A DNA stretch of 47,373 nucleotides from Myxococcales bacterium (GTDB lineage: Bacteria; Myxococcota_A; Polyangia; Polyangiales; Polyangiaceae), in contig JAEUKE010000305.1 in NCBI GenBank assembly GCA_016794345.1, positions 1 to 47,373 on the forward strand, in the 5' to 3' direction. The position numbers were made by a program, and so were the translations under genes. Positions 34,349 through 42,305 of the stretch are shown piece after piece. Below the pieces are notes generated by a model. That model had not been told where the DNA came from. It ran no database searches and worked only from the letters and a program-made list of their open reading frames with translations. Every line of letters starts with the position of its first letter. Positions within the stretch are counted from its first letter, which is position 1.

Positions 34349-35212
34349 TCAGAGCTTCGGCGTCCACGAGGCGCCGACGCCGAAGATGTAGCTGAAGATG
34401 GCAGCGCCCGGGTCGGGGTCGATGTTGATCCGCCATGACGGCAGGTGCGCGTCGATGAGGAACTGATCGGCGAGCAGGACGGAGACGCCGATGAGATCGG
34501 CTCGCAGCGCGAGCAGCGCATCGAGCCCGCGGGTCTCTCCGCGGAAGGTGGGTTGCGTGAGCCCGATGCCGAGGCGGAGCGGCCACGAGATCGATTTGAA
34601 GACGGGGATGTGGTAGCCGCCGTACGCGATCAGGTGGACCGACGGCAGGTCGGGGTCGAAGTTGATGACGTAGGTGGCGGGCGCAAACTCGAGCCCCAGC
34701 TCGGCGCGGTCGATCAGGATGCCGCCCTTCAACGAGAAGAGCAGGCTGCCGCGCACAAGATCGGCGGGGTCGTCCGGATGGCTGGGGCCGCCGCCGAAGA
34801 TGATGCCCATGTGAGCTCGCAGACCTTCGAGCTCGCCGTCGAGCAGATCGCCGCCGCCGCCACCACCCGAGCTGCCGCCGCCCGAGCTCTCGCCGCCGGA
34901 GCTGCCGCCGCCGGAGCTCTCGCTCCCCGAGCTGCCGCTATCGGAGCCGCCGCCCGCGCTCCCGCTCGCCGAGCCTCCGGCCGAAGGGTTGTTCGGGTCA
35001 CGGCACACTTGCTCGATGCACTTGAGCCCTTCCGCGCAGTCCGAGCGCGCGCGGCACGACTCCCCTGCGCTCCCCCCTGCCGCTGCCGGCTTGGCCTCGG
35101 CCTTGACCTCGGCCTGCACCCCCACCCCCGCGTCCTGCGCGAAGGCGAACGTGGATAACGACATCGTCAGGATGAAAGCAGCGGAGGCCGCGCACGATTT
35201 CCTCGTCGTCAT
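34349..35212 (-). CDS. Secreted protein with Cys module, Ser/Gly linker and barrel-like domain
   Basis: 287 residues from the ATG at 35212 (the upstream ATG at 35314 would spoil the signal peptide, which ends at FAFAQ). A short four-cysteine module (ESCRARSDCAEGLKCIEQVC) leads to a Ser/Gly-rich linker of about 45 residues, then a beta-rich region (about 120-287) with alternating hydrophobic strands (LGLEFAPATYVINFD, LRLGIGLTQPTF) that could be an outer-membrane barrel. No family recognised. It diverges from the crotonase gene across an 88-base gap. Confidence 0.72.
   Translation of the reverse strand: MTTRKSCAASAAFILTMSLSTFAFAQDAGVGVQAEVKAEAKPAAAGGSAGESCRARSDCAEGLKCIEQVCRDPNNPSAGGSASGSAGGGSDSGSSGSESSGGGSSGGESSGGGSSGGGGGGDLLDGELEGLRAHMGIIFGGGPSHPDDPADLVRGSLLFSLKGGILIDRAELGLEFAPATYVINFDPDLPSVHLIAYGGYHIPVFKSISWPLRLGIGLTQPTFRGETRGLDALLALRADLIGVSVLLADQFLIDAHLPSWRINIDPDPGAAIFSYIFGVGASWTPKL
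34869..34940. repeat. About 2.4 copies of a 30-base repeat
   Basis: Units begin at 34869, 34899 and 34929 (partial) and alternate GAGCTGCC- and GAGCTCTC-type blocks. On the minus strand they encode the Ser/Gly linker of the protein at 34349-35212. Length is probably variable between strains. Confidence 0.7.
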
Positions 35213-35218
35213 GGGCCC

Positions 35219-35234
35219 GAGGCTATGCAGCCTC
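35219..35234. repeat. Inverted repeat in the divergent gap
   Basis: GAGGCT (35219-35224) and AGCCTC (35229-35234) flank 4 bases. The repeat lies 7 bases before the minus-strand start at 35212 and 66 bases before the crotonase gene. Operator or leader hairpin; weak. Confidence 0.3.
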
Positions 35235-35300
35235 CCCCCACCTGGCCAAGCAAGAAGCACGGTCCTCGCGGCCGGCCCCCCCCGCTGGTAGGGTGGCGCC

Positions 35301-35996
35301 ATGAGCCCCTGCACCTACTCGCTCGAAGGCAACGTGGCCGTCTGCACCATGGACGACGGCAAGGCGAACGCGCTCAGCGTGGCCATGATCGACGCGATCG
35401 CAGGGGCCCTCCAGAGAGCAGAGAAGGAGGCCTCGGCGTTTGTCCTCGCGGGCAGGCCGGAGCGTTTCTGCGGCGGCTTCGACCTGAAGGTGATGATGAG
35501 CGGGCCGGAGAACGCGATGGCACTGCTCACGAAGGGCTCCGATCTCCTCCTCGCGCTCTACGGCTCGGCGCTGCCCGTCGTGGCCGCCTGCACGGGGCAC
35601 GCGATCGCCGGCGGTGCGCTCGTGCTCTGCACGGCGGATGTGCGCGTCGGGGCCACGGGCTCGTACAAGGTCGGCCTGAACGAGGTCGCGATCGGATTGC
35701 CGGTCCCCATCCTCGCGATGGAGCTCGCCCGTGATCGCTTGAGCGTGGCCGAGCTCACACGCGCCACCCTGGGCGCCGAGACCTACGATCCGGAGGGAGC
35801 GGCGCGAGCCGGCTACCTCGACCGCGTGGTCCCTGCCGACGAGCTGCTCGACACCGCCAAGAAGGAGGCCGCGCGGCTGGGTGGTCTCTCGCGACGGGCC
35901 TACTCCGCCACAAAGGAGCGACTGCGCGGCCGCACCATTGCCCACATCCGCGCGACGCTCGAGTCGGACGTGAAGAGCCTCCTGGCGCCGGCATGA
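35301..35996 (+). CDS. Crotonase (enoyl-CoA hydratase/isomerase) family protein
   Basis: 231 residues of the crotonase fold: FCGGFDLKVM forms the first oxyanion-hole loop, and AIAGGALVLCTADVRVG and VGLNEVAIGLPVP the second. The glutamate equivalent to the second catalytic residue of enoyl-CoA hydratase is present (in LNEVAIG), but the first is replaced by a hydrophobic residue in GGALVL, so classical hydratase activity is doubtful; isomerase or another crotonase reaction is possible. It is shorter than typical hydratases (about 260). The GNAT gene follows after 4 bases, suggesting an operon. Confidence 0.88.
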   Translation: MSPCTYSLEGNVAVCTMDDGKANALSVAMIDAIAGALQRAEKEASAFVLAGRPERFCGGFDLKVMMSGPENAMALLTKGSDLLLALYGSALPVVAACTGHAIAGGALVLCTADVRVGATGSYKVGLNEVAIGLPVPILAMELARDRLSVAELTRATLGAETYDPEGAARAGYLDRVVPADELLDTAKKEAARLGGLSRRAYSATKERLRGRTIAHIRATLESDVKSLLAPA

Positions 35997-36000
35997 AAAG

Positions 36001-36798
36001 ATGAGCGCCCCCGAGGAGCTCCGGGATCGCGGCGAGCTCGAGCAGGTGCTGCGCCGGCACGCCGCGCTGCACCTCTACGAGCTGGGCGACCTGGATGACC
36101 CCTTCTTCGAGCACGCGAGGTTCTACGTCGCGCGCGCCCCGGGGGGAGCGATCGAGGGCGTCGCCCTCGTCTACGCGGGGAGCGATCCGCCGACGCTCCT
36201 CGCCCTGGCGGCGGACGAGCGCGAGCGGCGCGCCCTCGAGGGATTGATCCCTCGTGTCGTCTCCGCCGGGGGCGGGCGGCTCTACGTGCACGTGAGCCCC
36301 AGCTTGCGTCCGGTGGTGGAACGGCTCGGCACGGTCGAGCCCCGCGGGCACCACCGGAAGCTCGTCTGGAACGCGCGCGCTGCCGTCTCTCCGGCCTTGG
36401 CGGAGGGGTGCGTCGCGCTCGGTCCCGAGGACGCGCCCGAGGTCCTCGACCTCCTCGGTCGCGCTTACCCGGAGAACTTCTTCCACCCGCGCGTGCTCGA
36501 GACGAGGATGGCGTTCGGCCTGCGCGACGGGGGAGAGCTCGTCGCGTTCGCGGGCGTTCACGTGTTCTCGGCGCGCTATCGGGTGGCCGCGCTCGGAAAC
36601 GTGGTGACGGCGACGAGCCGGCGAGGCCAGGGGCTGGCGGGGAAGGTCTGCGCAGCGCTCTGCGCCGCGCTCGATCCCGTGGCGGACGTCGTGGGCCTCA
36701 ACGTCGACGACGAGAACCACGCGGCGAGGCGCCTCTACGAGAAGCTCGGCTTCGGTCTGGTCGACGCCTACGACGAGCTCGTCCTCCACGTAGGCTGA
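36001..36798 (+). CDS. GNAT-family acetyltransferase
   Basis: 265 residues. The C-terminal half (about 135-260) is a GNAT domain with the acetyl-CoA loop in SRRGQGLAGKV and the end motif DENHAARRLYEKLGF. The N-terminal half (about 1-130) is a second, divergent GNAT-like or FR47-type domain. The substrate cannot be predicted. It starts 4 bases after the crotonase stop and is probably co-translated; both could act on CoA-linked metabolites, but this is inference. Confidence 0.85.
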   Translation: MSAPEELRDRGELEQVLRRHAALHLYELGDLDDPFFEHARFYVARAPGGAIEGVALVYAGSDPPTLLALAADERERRALEGLIPRVVSAGGGRLYVHVSPSLRPVVERLGTVEPRGHHRKLVWNARAAVSPALAEGCVALGPEDAPEVLDLLGRAYPENFFHPRVLETRMAFGLRDGGELVAFAGVHVFSARYRVAALGNVVTATSRRGQGLAGKVCAALCAALDPVADVVGLNVDDENHAARRLYEKLGFGLVDAYDELVLHVG

Positions 36799-36916
36799 CT
36801 CTTCGGTCACGCTCGTGCGACGCGGCTCGTCGACGCGGTGCGGCGCGCCCTGCGCTCGAGCATCGACGCGGCCATCCAGGATTGCCGCGAGAGGAGCGGC
36901 GGCGTACGAGCCCGGC

Positions 36917-38776
36917 ATGGTTTTGCGACACTTGTCTTGGGCAGCTCTCGGGCTCGTGACGTGTGGGCTCGTGGCCGCGGGCGGCTGTGACGCCGGAACC
37001 GATCCGGTCGGCGGCGGCGGCAGCGGCGCGACGGGCAGCGGCGCCAACGGCCAAGGCGGAGGCATCGGCTCGTGTCCTCGCTGCGACTTCAACATCTACG
37101 TCGACTGCGACGGAAACCAGCGCGACTGTGAAGCCGAAGGGCTCGTCTGCGCGCCGACGCTCGGCTGCGCCACGTGCGCGCCCGGCGGCAAGTACTGCGT
37201 GGGCAACGAGGTGCACGAGTGCGGGCCGGACGGCCAGCCCACGGGCCCTGTCGTCGAGACCTGCGACGTGAACGCGGGGCTCACGTGCAGCGACGGCGCA
37301 TGCAAGACGGCCTGTCAGATCGCCGAGGACCAGCCATCCAACGTCGGTTGCGAGTTCTGGGCCGTCGATCTCGACCAGCAGGACGGCGTGAGCGATCCGG
37401 CGAGCGCGCCCTGGGGCGTGGCGCTGTCCAACGCCGGCATGGGCCAGGCCAACGTGACGATCGAGATCAACGAGGCGCCGCCCGGCCAGCCGCAGCAGCT
37501 CAGCGTCGTGAAGCAGGTCTCGATCCCGCCGGGCGCCTTGCTCGCCGAGGTGCTCCCGACGCGGGAGCTCGACTGCGGCACGGCGCCGAACGACTACAAC
37601 TCTCCGGGGACGTGCCTGTCCTCGCGCGCCTTCCGCATCACCTCCAGCTCGCCGATCCTCGTCTACCAGTTCAACGTCTTCGAGAACGCCTACTCGAACG
37701 ACGCCTCGTTGCTCCTCCCGACCAACGCCCTCGGCCAGCAGTATCGCGTCCTCGGCTGGCACGCGGGGCACCCGGTGAAGATCGGCGGGTTCAACATCCT
37801 CGATCGGTCGTACATCACCGTCGTAGGGACGCAGGCGAACACGCAGGTCACCGTGCGGCCGAGCTGGCGCATCAAGGGCAACGATCCCATCGCCGCGACG
37901 ATGCCGGGCGGCGAGATCGTCGTCACGCTCAACCCGTTCGACGTCCTCAACCTCGAGACCGACGACGGAACCTTCTCGGACGATCAGGACACGATCGCAG
38001 ATCTGTCAGGCTCCTTCGTCTTCGCGGACGCACCGATCGCCGTGTTCTCGGGCGTGGAGACGACCCAGGTTCCCTACGGCCTCGAGGTCCCCACGTACCC
38101 TGGCTGGGAGTCGGACTCGACCTGCTGTCTGGATCACCTGGAGGAGCAGCTCTTCCCCGTCGAGTCGCTGGGCAAGAGCTACATCGTCACGCGGAGCCCC
38201 GTGCGCTCCACCTCCGGCTACAAGGAGCCTGACATCATCCGCTTCGTCGGCGCGGCCGAGCCCGCCAACGTGACGACGAGCCTGCCGGCACCGTTCAACT
38301 CGTTCACGCTCCAGCCCGGTGAGGTCAGGACGACCTGGGCGCAGGACAACATCACCGTGACGAGCGACGTGCCGATTCTGGTCGGCCAGTTCCTGGTCAG
38401 CCAGGGCTACGTGGACGGGCCGCTCCTCGGCGATCCGTCGATGACGATCCTCAACCCCGTCGACCAGTACCGCACCGAATACGTCATCCTCACGCCCGGC
38501 TCGTGGACGCAGAACTGGGTCGTCATCAACGCCGAGGTCGGGGCGACCGTTACCATCGACGGCGTCGCCGCGACCGGCTGTACGATCACGCCCTCGGGGA
38601 CCATCGACGGCGTCTCGTACGAGTCGCGCGTCTGCTCGCTCGCCGTGGGCGCCCACAACCTGAGCGGCGACAAGCCGTTTGGCATCGTGGCGTACGGCTA
38701 CGGCAGCGCGGGCTCGTACGCGTTCGTCGGCGGCGCCGACGTGAAGAAGATCTACACGCCGCCGGTGCCGCAGTGA
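36917..38776 (+). CDS. IgGFc-binding-protein-like lipoprotein
   Basis: 619 residues from the ATG at 36917. The signal peptide ends in AAGGC (lipobox near residue 17), followed by a Gly-rich linker (about 23-45) and a Cys-rich segment (about 48-130; CATCAPGGKYC, LTCSDGACKTAC). The main part (about 135-610) matches the N-terminal domain of IgGFc-binding proteins: SSPILVYQFN, DASLLLPTNALGQQY and TWAQDNITVTSDVPILVGQF are recognisable landmarks. In bacteria the domain is mostly found on secreted surface proteins; ligand unknown. The copper monooxygenase gene follows after 24 bases, likely in the same operon. Confidence 0.85.
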   Translation: MVLRHLSWAALGLVTCGLVAAGGCDAGTDPVGGGGSGATGSGANGQGGGIGSCPRCDFNIYVDCDGNQRDCEAEGLVCAPTLGCATCAPGGKYCVGNEVHECGPDGQPTGPVVETCDVNAGLTCSDGACKTACQIAEDQPSNVGCEFWAVDLDQQDGVSDPASAPWGVALSNAGMGQANVTIEINEAPPGQPQQLSVVKQVSIPPGALLAEVLPTRELDCGTAPNDYNSPGTCLSSRAFRITSSSPILVYQFNVFENAYSNDASLLLPTNALGQQYRVLGWHAGHPVKIGGFNILDRSYITVVGTQANTQVTVRPSWRIKGNDPIAATMPGGEIVVTLNPFDVLNLETDDGTFSDDQDTIADLSGSFVFADAPIAVFSGVETTQVPYGLEVPTYPGWESDSTCCLDHLEEQLFPVESLGKSYIVTRSPVRSTSGYKEPDIIRFVGAAEPANVTTSLPAPFNSFTLQPGEVRTTWAQDNITVTSDVPILVGQFLVSQGYVDGPLLGDPSMTILNPVDQYRTEYVILTPGSWTQNWVVINAEVGATVTIDGVAATGCTITPSGTIDGVSYESRVCSLAVGAHNLSGDKPFGIVAYGYGSAGSYAFVGGADVKKIYTPPVPQ

Positions 38777-38800
38777 TCGCGAGCGTGATAAGGAGCTGAC

Positions 38801-40192
38801 GTGGCAAGCTTGAAGCTTTGGGGTGCAATCGCCTTCGTTTGTCTCGGCCTCGCCGGGTGCGACTCGGACGACGCGGCTTCGACCGGCGGCGGCGGCTCCG
38901 CCCCGACCGACGTGACGTTCCACCGGGACGTGGAGCCAATCCTCCAGGACAACTGCCTCGGCTGCCATTACGACGGGAAGATCGGCGGCTTCTCGCTGGC
39001 CACGTACGAGGAGGCCGCTCCCCTCGCGAACCTGATCGCCGCCCAGACGGAGGCCGGCCTCATGCCGCCCTGGGGCGCACACGACACGGACGAGTGTCAC
39101 CCCATCCGGCCTTGGAAGAACGATCTCCGCCTGTCGGACGAAGAGATCTCGAAGCTCCGCGCGTGGGCGGACCAAGGCGCGCCCGAGGGCGATCCGGCCG
39201 ACGCCCCGCCTGCTTACACCCCGCCCCCGGACGGGCTGGCGAACAGAAGCGTGGAGCTGTCGCCCGCCGTGCCGTCCACGGTGAGCGGCACCTCCGACCA
39301 GTTCACCTGTGTGGTCTACGACCCGGCGCTCACCGAAGACAAATGGGTCGACGGCATCCATTTCGTCGCCGGCAACCCCATCGTCGCGCACCACGCGCTC
39401 ACCTTCCGCGTGGACCGCGCCCGCGCGGAGGAGCTCTCGGGCGGCGCCCCGACCTTCCCCTGCTTCGGTGGCTCACCGGGTGAGATCATCCACGTCTGGG
39501 CCCCCGGCACGCAGCCGTTCGAGCTGCCCGACGACGTCGGCATCAAGCTGACGCCCGACCAGGTCGTCGTGGTGCAAATGCATTACCACCCGACCGGGAC
39601 GACGACCGAGACGGACACGTCGAAGATCCAGCTCCGGTTCAAGGCCGAGGACCCGAGCTACGAGTTCTACGTGCTCTTCCCCGGCAACGCTGAGAACGCG
39701 GAAGACGGCCTGTTGCCCGGCCCGAACGACGCCGGCCCCACGCCCGAGTTCCGCATCCCCGCGAACGTGAAGGACCACACCGAGACGATGGAGATCGCTG
39801 TCCCCAACGAGATCTTCTTCGACATCCCCATCCTCATGGTGATGGCGCACATGCACTACGTCGGCGTGGACCTGAAGTTCGAGATACACCGTGCCAACCC
39901 ACCCGGCGGCCAGGAGCAGGACGAGTGCTTCCTCCACAACCCCGCGTGGGACTTCGGGTGGCAGCGCTTCTACACGTTCGATGTCCCCATCGCGGACCTC
40001 CCCACCGCCAAGGCGGGCGACACCCTGAAGATCCGCTGCCGGTACGACAACACGAAGTCGAACCCGTTCGTCGCGCAGGCGCTGGCGGATCGCAACATGA
40101 GTGAGCCGGTGGAGGTCCTCCTCGGCGAGGAGACGCTCGACGAGATGTGCCTCGCGCCGGTCGGCATCCTGGTCCCCGCGGGCATCCTCTGA
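38801..40192 (+). CDS. Lipoprotein fusing a cytochrome c domain to a PHM-type copper monooxygenase
   Basis: 463 residues with lipobox LAGC (Cys20). A haem c motif CLGCH (52-56) lies in a short cytochrome-like domain, followed by a type II copper monooxygenase core. Compared with peptidylglycine alpha-hydroxylating monooxygenase, the copper ligands are visible: His197-His198 (VAHHAL) and the QMHYH motif (259-263) for CuH; His350 and His352 (AHMH) and Met449 in DEMC for CuM. Both sites are therefore intact. The GTG start at 38801 is set by AAGGAG at 38790-38795. The haem may supply electrons in place of ascorbate (inference). The substrate is unknown. Confidence 0.9.
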   Translation: MASLKLWGAIAFVCLGLAGCDSDDAASTGGGGSAPTDVTFHRDVEPILQDNCLGCHYDGKIGGFSLATYEEAAPLANLIAAQTEAGLMPPWGAHDTDECHPIRPWKNDLRLSDEEISKLRAWADQGAPEGDPADAPPAYTPPPDGLANRSVELSPAVPSTVSGTSDQFTCVVYDPALTEDKWVDGIHFVAGNPIVAHHALTFRVDRARAEELSGGAPTFPCFGGSPGEIIHVWAPGTQPFELPDDVGIKLTPDQVVVVQMHYHPTGTTTETDTSKIQLRFKAEDPSYEFYVLFPGNAENAEDGLLPGPNDAGPTPEFRIPANVKDHTETMEIAVPNEIFFDIPILMVMAHMHYVGVDLKFEIHRANPPGGQEQDECFLHNPAWDFGWQRFYTFDVPIADLPTAKAGDTLKIRCRYDNTKSNPFVAQALADRNMSEPVEVLLGEETLDEMCLAPVGILVPAGIL

Positions 40193-40237
40193 TCGCCCTC
40201 GACAGGCTCGCCGGCCGCGAGGTTCGGTGGCGCGCGC

Positions 40238-40900
40238 TCATGGCCTGAGCTCTTCGTCGACGACCGTTGAGCGGACTCGGCCGAGTATTCCGTACATTCG
40301 CGTAACGTTCGCGGCGATACGCGACGGGTCCCCGCCCAGGCGGCGGAAGAAGGCCGACGCGCGGTCGACGACCGCGTAGAGACGCGTGGGGTCTGACTCG
40401 TCCCACGGCACACCTCCCGCGTCGTAGCAGCGACGGAGCGCCGCGAGCGGGTCCGCCGCGAGCTGCTCGATCTCCTTGTCGAACGCGAGCTCGGTAGCCT
40501 CGGCGACGAAGCAGGACAGGAGCACGCGGCGGAACGACTCGGCGGTCGAGACGCCGCGGTCGGCCTCGTCGATTTCGAGATCGTCGAGGTGACCGAAGGC
40601 GACCGGAAACCCGTCGGCGCGCCAGGCGAGGACGCCGCCCTCGAGGTGCTCGACCTCCGAGGTCGACAGGAGCGAACGGACCTCCGCGAGCAGCGCGCCG
40701 CTGCGTCGCCCGCTGGTGCAGCAGAGCACGACGCCTGGGACGACGCCCTCCGCCTCGATCGCTTCCCACACGTCCTTGGCAGCCACACACGGGACCGACC
40801 GAGAGCCGGGCAAGAACCCGAGCTCCCCCAGACGTTCCTCGAATGGGCGGATGTCGACGATCGAGAATCCACGCAGCTCGGCGACCTCGGCGGGCGTCAT
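40238..40900 (-). CDS. Rhodanese-domain sulfurtransferase with helical C-terminal extension
   Basis: 220 residues. The rhodanese fold (1-110) begins with IVDIRPFEER, and the persulfide-forming Cys61 sits in the active loop CTSGRRS. The C-terminal half (about 110-220) is helical and unrecognised; it could be an interaction domain for the upstream TusA-DsrE2 fusion. It starts 7 bases after that gene's stop, so it is the last gene of a four-gene operon. Rhodanese, TusA and DsrE2 together form a known sulfur-trafficking set; here it is attached to kinases. Converges with the copper monooxygenase gene. Confidence 0.93.
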   Translation of the reverse strand: MTPAEVAELRGFSIVDIRPFEERLGELGFLPGSRSVPCVAAKDVWEAIEAEGVVPGVVLCCTSGRRSGALLAEVRSLLSTSEVEHLEGGVLAWRADGFPVAFGHLDDLEIDEADRGVSTAESFRRVLLSCFVAEATELAFDKEIEQLAADPLAALRRCYDAGGVPWDESDPTRLYAVVDRASAFFRRLGGDPSRIAANVTRMYGILGRVRSTVVDEELRP

Positions 40901-40907
40901 GGTCGAC

Positions 40908-42305
40908 TCAGAAGACGAGGCTCATCTGCGCCCCGCGCGCTGCCGCGACGAAATACGCGACGCCGCCGAGCTCCAGGTTCTTGTAGGGCGCGAGGTCGCG
41001 CTTCGTGATGCCCATGACCGACATGCTCATCGTACACGCCACGAACTTCACGCCCTGCTCCACGGCCTGGTCGACGAGGCGAGGCAGCTCGGTGAGGTTC
41101 TTGTCGCGCATGAGGCCTCGCAAGAGCACCGGACCCATTCCACCGAAGTTGAGCTGTCCCAGCTGCTGCCGGCGTGGGCCCTTCGGCATGAACCACTTGA
41201 AAACGCGCTGGATGAAGCTGACCTTCTCCCGCGGCGCCTCCTCGTTCGGACGGTCGCCGCGGAGGAGGTTGAGCCCCCAGAAGGTGAAGAACAGGACGAC
41301 CCGCTGGCCCTGCGCGGCCGCGCCGTTCGCCACGAGGAGCGCGGCCAAGAGTGCCTCGAGATCGTTGTGCAGCACGAGGAGCGCGCAGTCGACCTCCGAG
41401 TCGGCGTTCGCAGCGACCATGGCCGTGCTCCTGGAGAACGGGGCGCGCTCCTCGGAGAGCGCCATGCCCAGCTCGACCACCACCGGCCCTGCGCCAGACA
41501 TCGCGTCGATCGTGTGACCGCCGTCCGAGGCCCACCGCACGACCTTCTGCGCCAGCACCGACGAGGCCACCGTGACGCGCGCCGGAAGGCCCGCGCATAC
41601 GGTCGTCAGCCCCGCGAGACGCGACTCCAGATCGAGCGGATCTTGTACCGCTCGCAGATCGAGGTCCGCGGCGAACGTGCGCGAGGGCGTGATCGTCTGC
41701 TGCGGCGCCGCGGACGGCTGCTGCCCGGCCGGGGAGACCATCGGCGGCGTGGGCGTGGCGGCGGCCTCGAGCGTTGCCGACCGGGTGGTCGCCTGCGCGC
41801 TCTTCGGATGGACGACCGCGGTGAGCACGTCCCCCTCGGCCTCGAGCGAGATCAAGGTCGCGCCGGTCGTGCGACACCAGCTCTTCAGATCCAGCTCGAA
41901 CGCCGGATCGTCCGCGGTGACCCGGAGCGGCCCCGTGGCCGCTCGCGCGGCCTTCGCGATCCGGAGGATCGGCTCCGGACAAGCAAGCCCACGACAATCG
42001 AGCAGGACCTCGGGCGCCGCATCGAGCCCGAGCGTCCGCTGGAAGACCGGGACCGTTCGCTCCGTCTTCGGCGCTCGCCCCGCGACCTTGATCTCCGCCG
42101 CGAACCCATCGACGGTCCGGTCGAGCTTCAAGAGCTCCGCACCGGAGCTCTTGCACCAGCTCTTCACGTCCAGCGGGAACGCCTCGTCGTCGGCGCGGAC
42201 GACGATCGTCCCGACGCCGCTCACCTTCCGGGCCGCGCTGGCGAGCCGCAGGATGGGCTCCGGGCACTGTAGACCGCGACAATCGATGATCTGTTGCTCT
42301 GTCAC
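40908..42305 (-). CDS. TusA-TusA-(degenerate TusA)-DsrE2 sulfur-carrier fusion
   Basis: 465 residues. Two intact TusA domains (about 5-76 and 98-167) each have the CPEP persulfide-carrying cysteine (Cys14 and Cys109) and the second conserved cysteine (Cys51 and Cys144). A Pro/Ala-rich linker leads to a third TusA-like segment (about 212-280; LDLRAVQDPLD) in which both cysteines are lost (Asp222 and Ala259 at the equivalent places). The C-terminal domain (about 300-465) is DsrE2-like with Cys424 in ACTMSMSVMG. The GTG start overlaps the upstream kinase stop by 4 bases. Probably cytosolic persulfide relay; the acceptor is unknown. Family calls are strong; the third domain is my alignment by eye. 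Confidence 0.92.
   Translation of the reverse strand: MTEQQIIDCRGLQCPEPILRLASAARKVSGVGTIVVRADDEAFPLDVKSWCKSSGAELLKLDRTVDGFAAEIKVAGRAPKTERTVPVFQRTLGLDAAPEVLLDCRGLACPEPILRIAKAARAATGPLRVTADDPAFELDLKSWCRTTGATLISLEAEGDVLTAVVHPKSAQATTRSATLEAAATPTPPMVSPAGQQPSAAPQQTITPSRTFAADLDLRAVQDPLDLESRLAGLTTVCAGLPARVTVASSVLAQKVVRWASDGGHTIDAMSGAGPVVVELGMALSEERAPFSRSTAMVAANADSEVDCALLVLHNDLEALLAALLVANGAAAQGQRVVLFFTFWGLNLLRGDRPNEEAPREKVSFIQRVFKWFMPKGPRRQQLGQLNFGGMGPVLLRGLMRDKNLTELPRLVDQAVEQGVKFVACTMSMSVMGITKRDLAPYKNLELGGVAYFVAAARGAQMSLVF

Noticed and set aside
40207..40221. Terminator between convergent genes
   Set aside because: Only a 5-base stem (CTCGC with GCGAG) with a 5-base loop, too weak to support.
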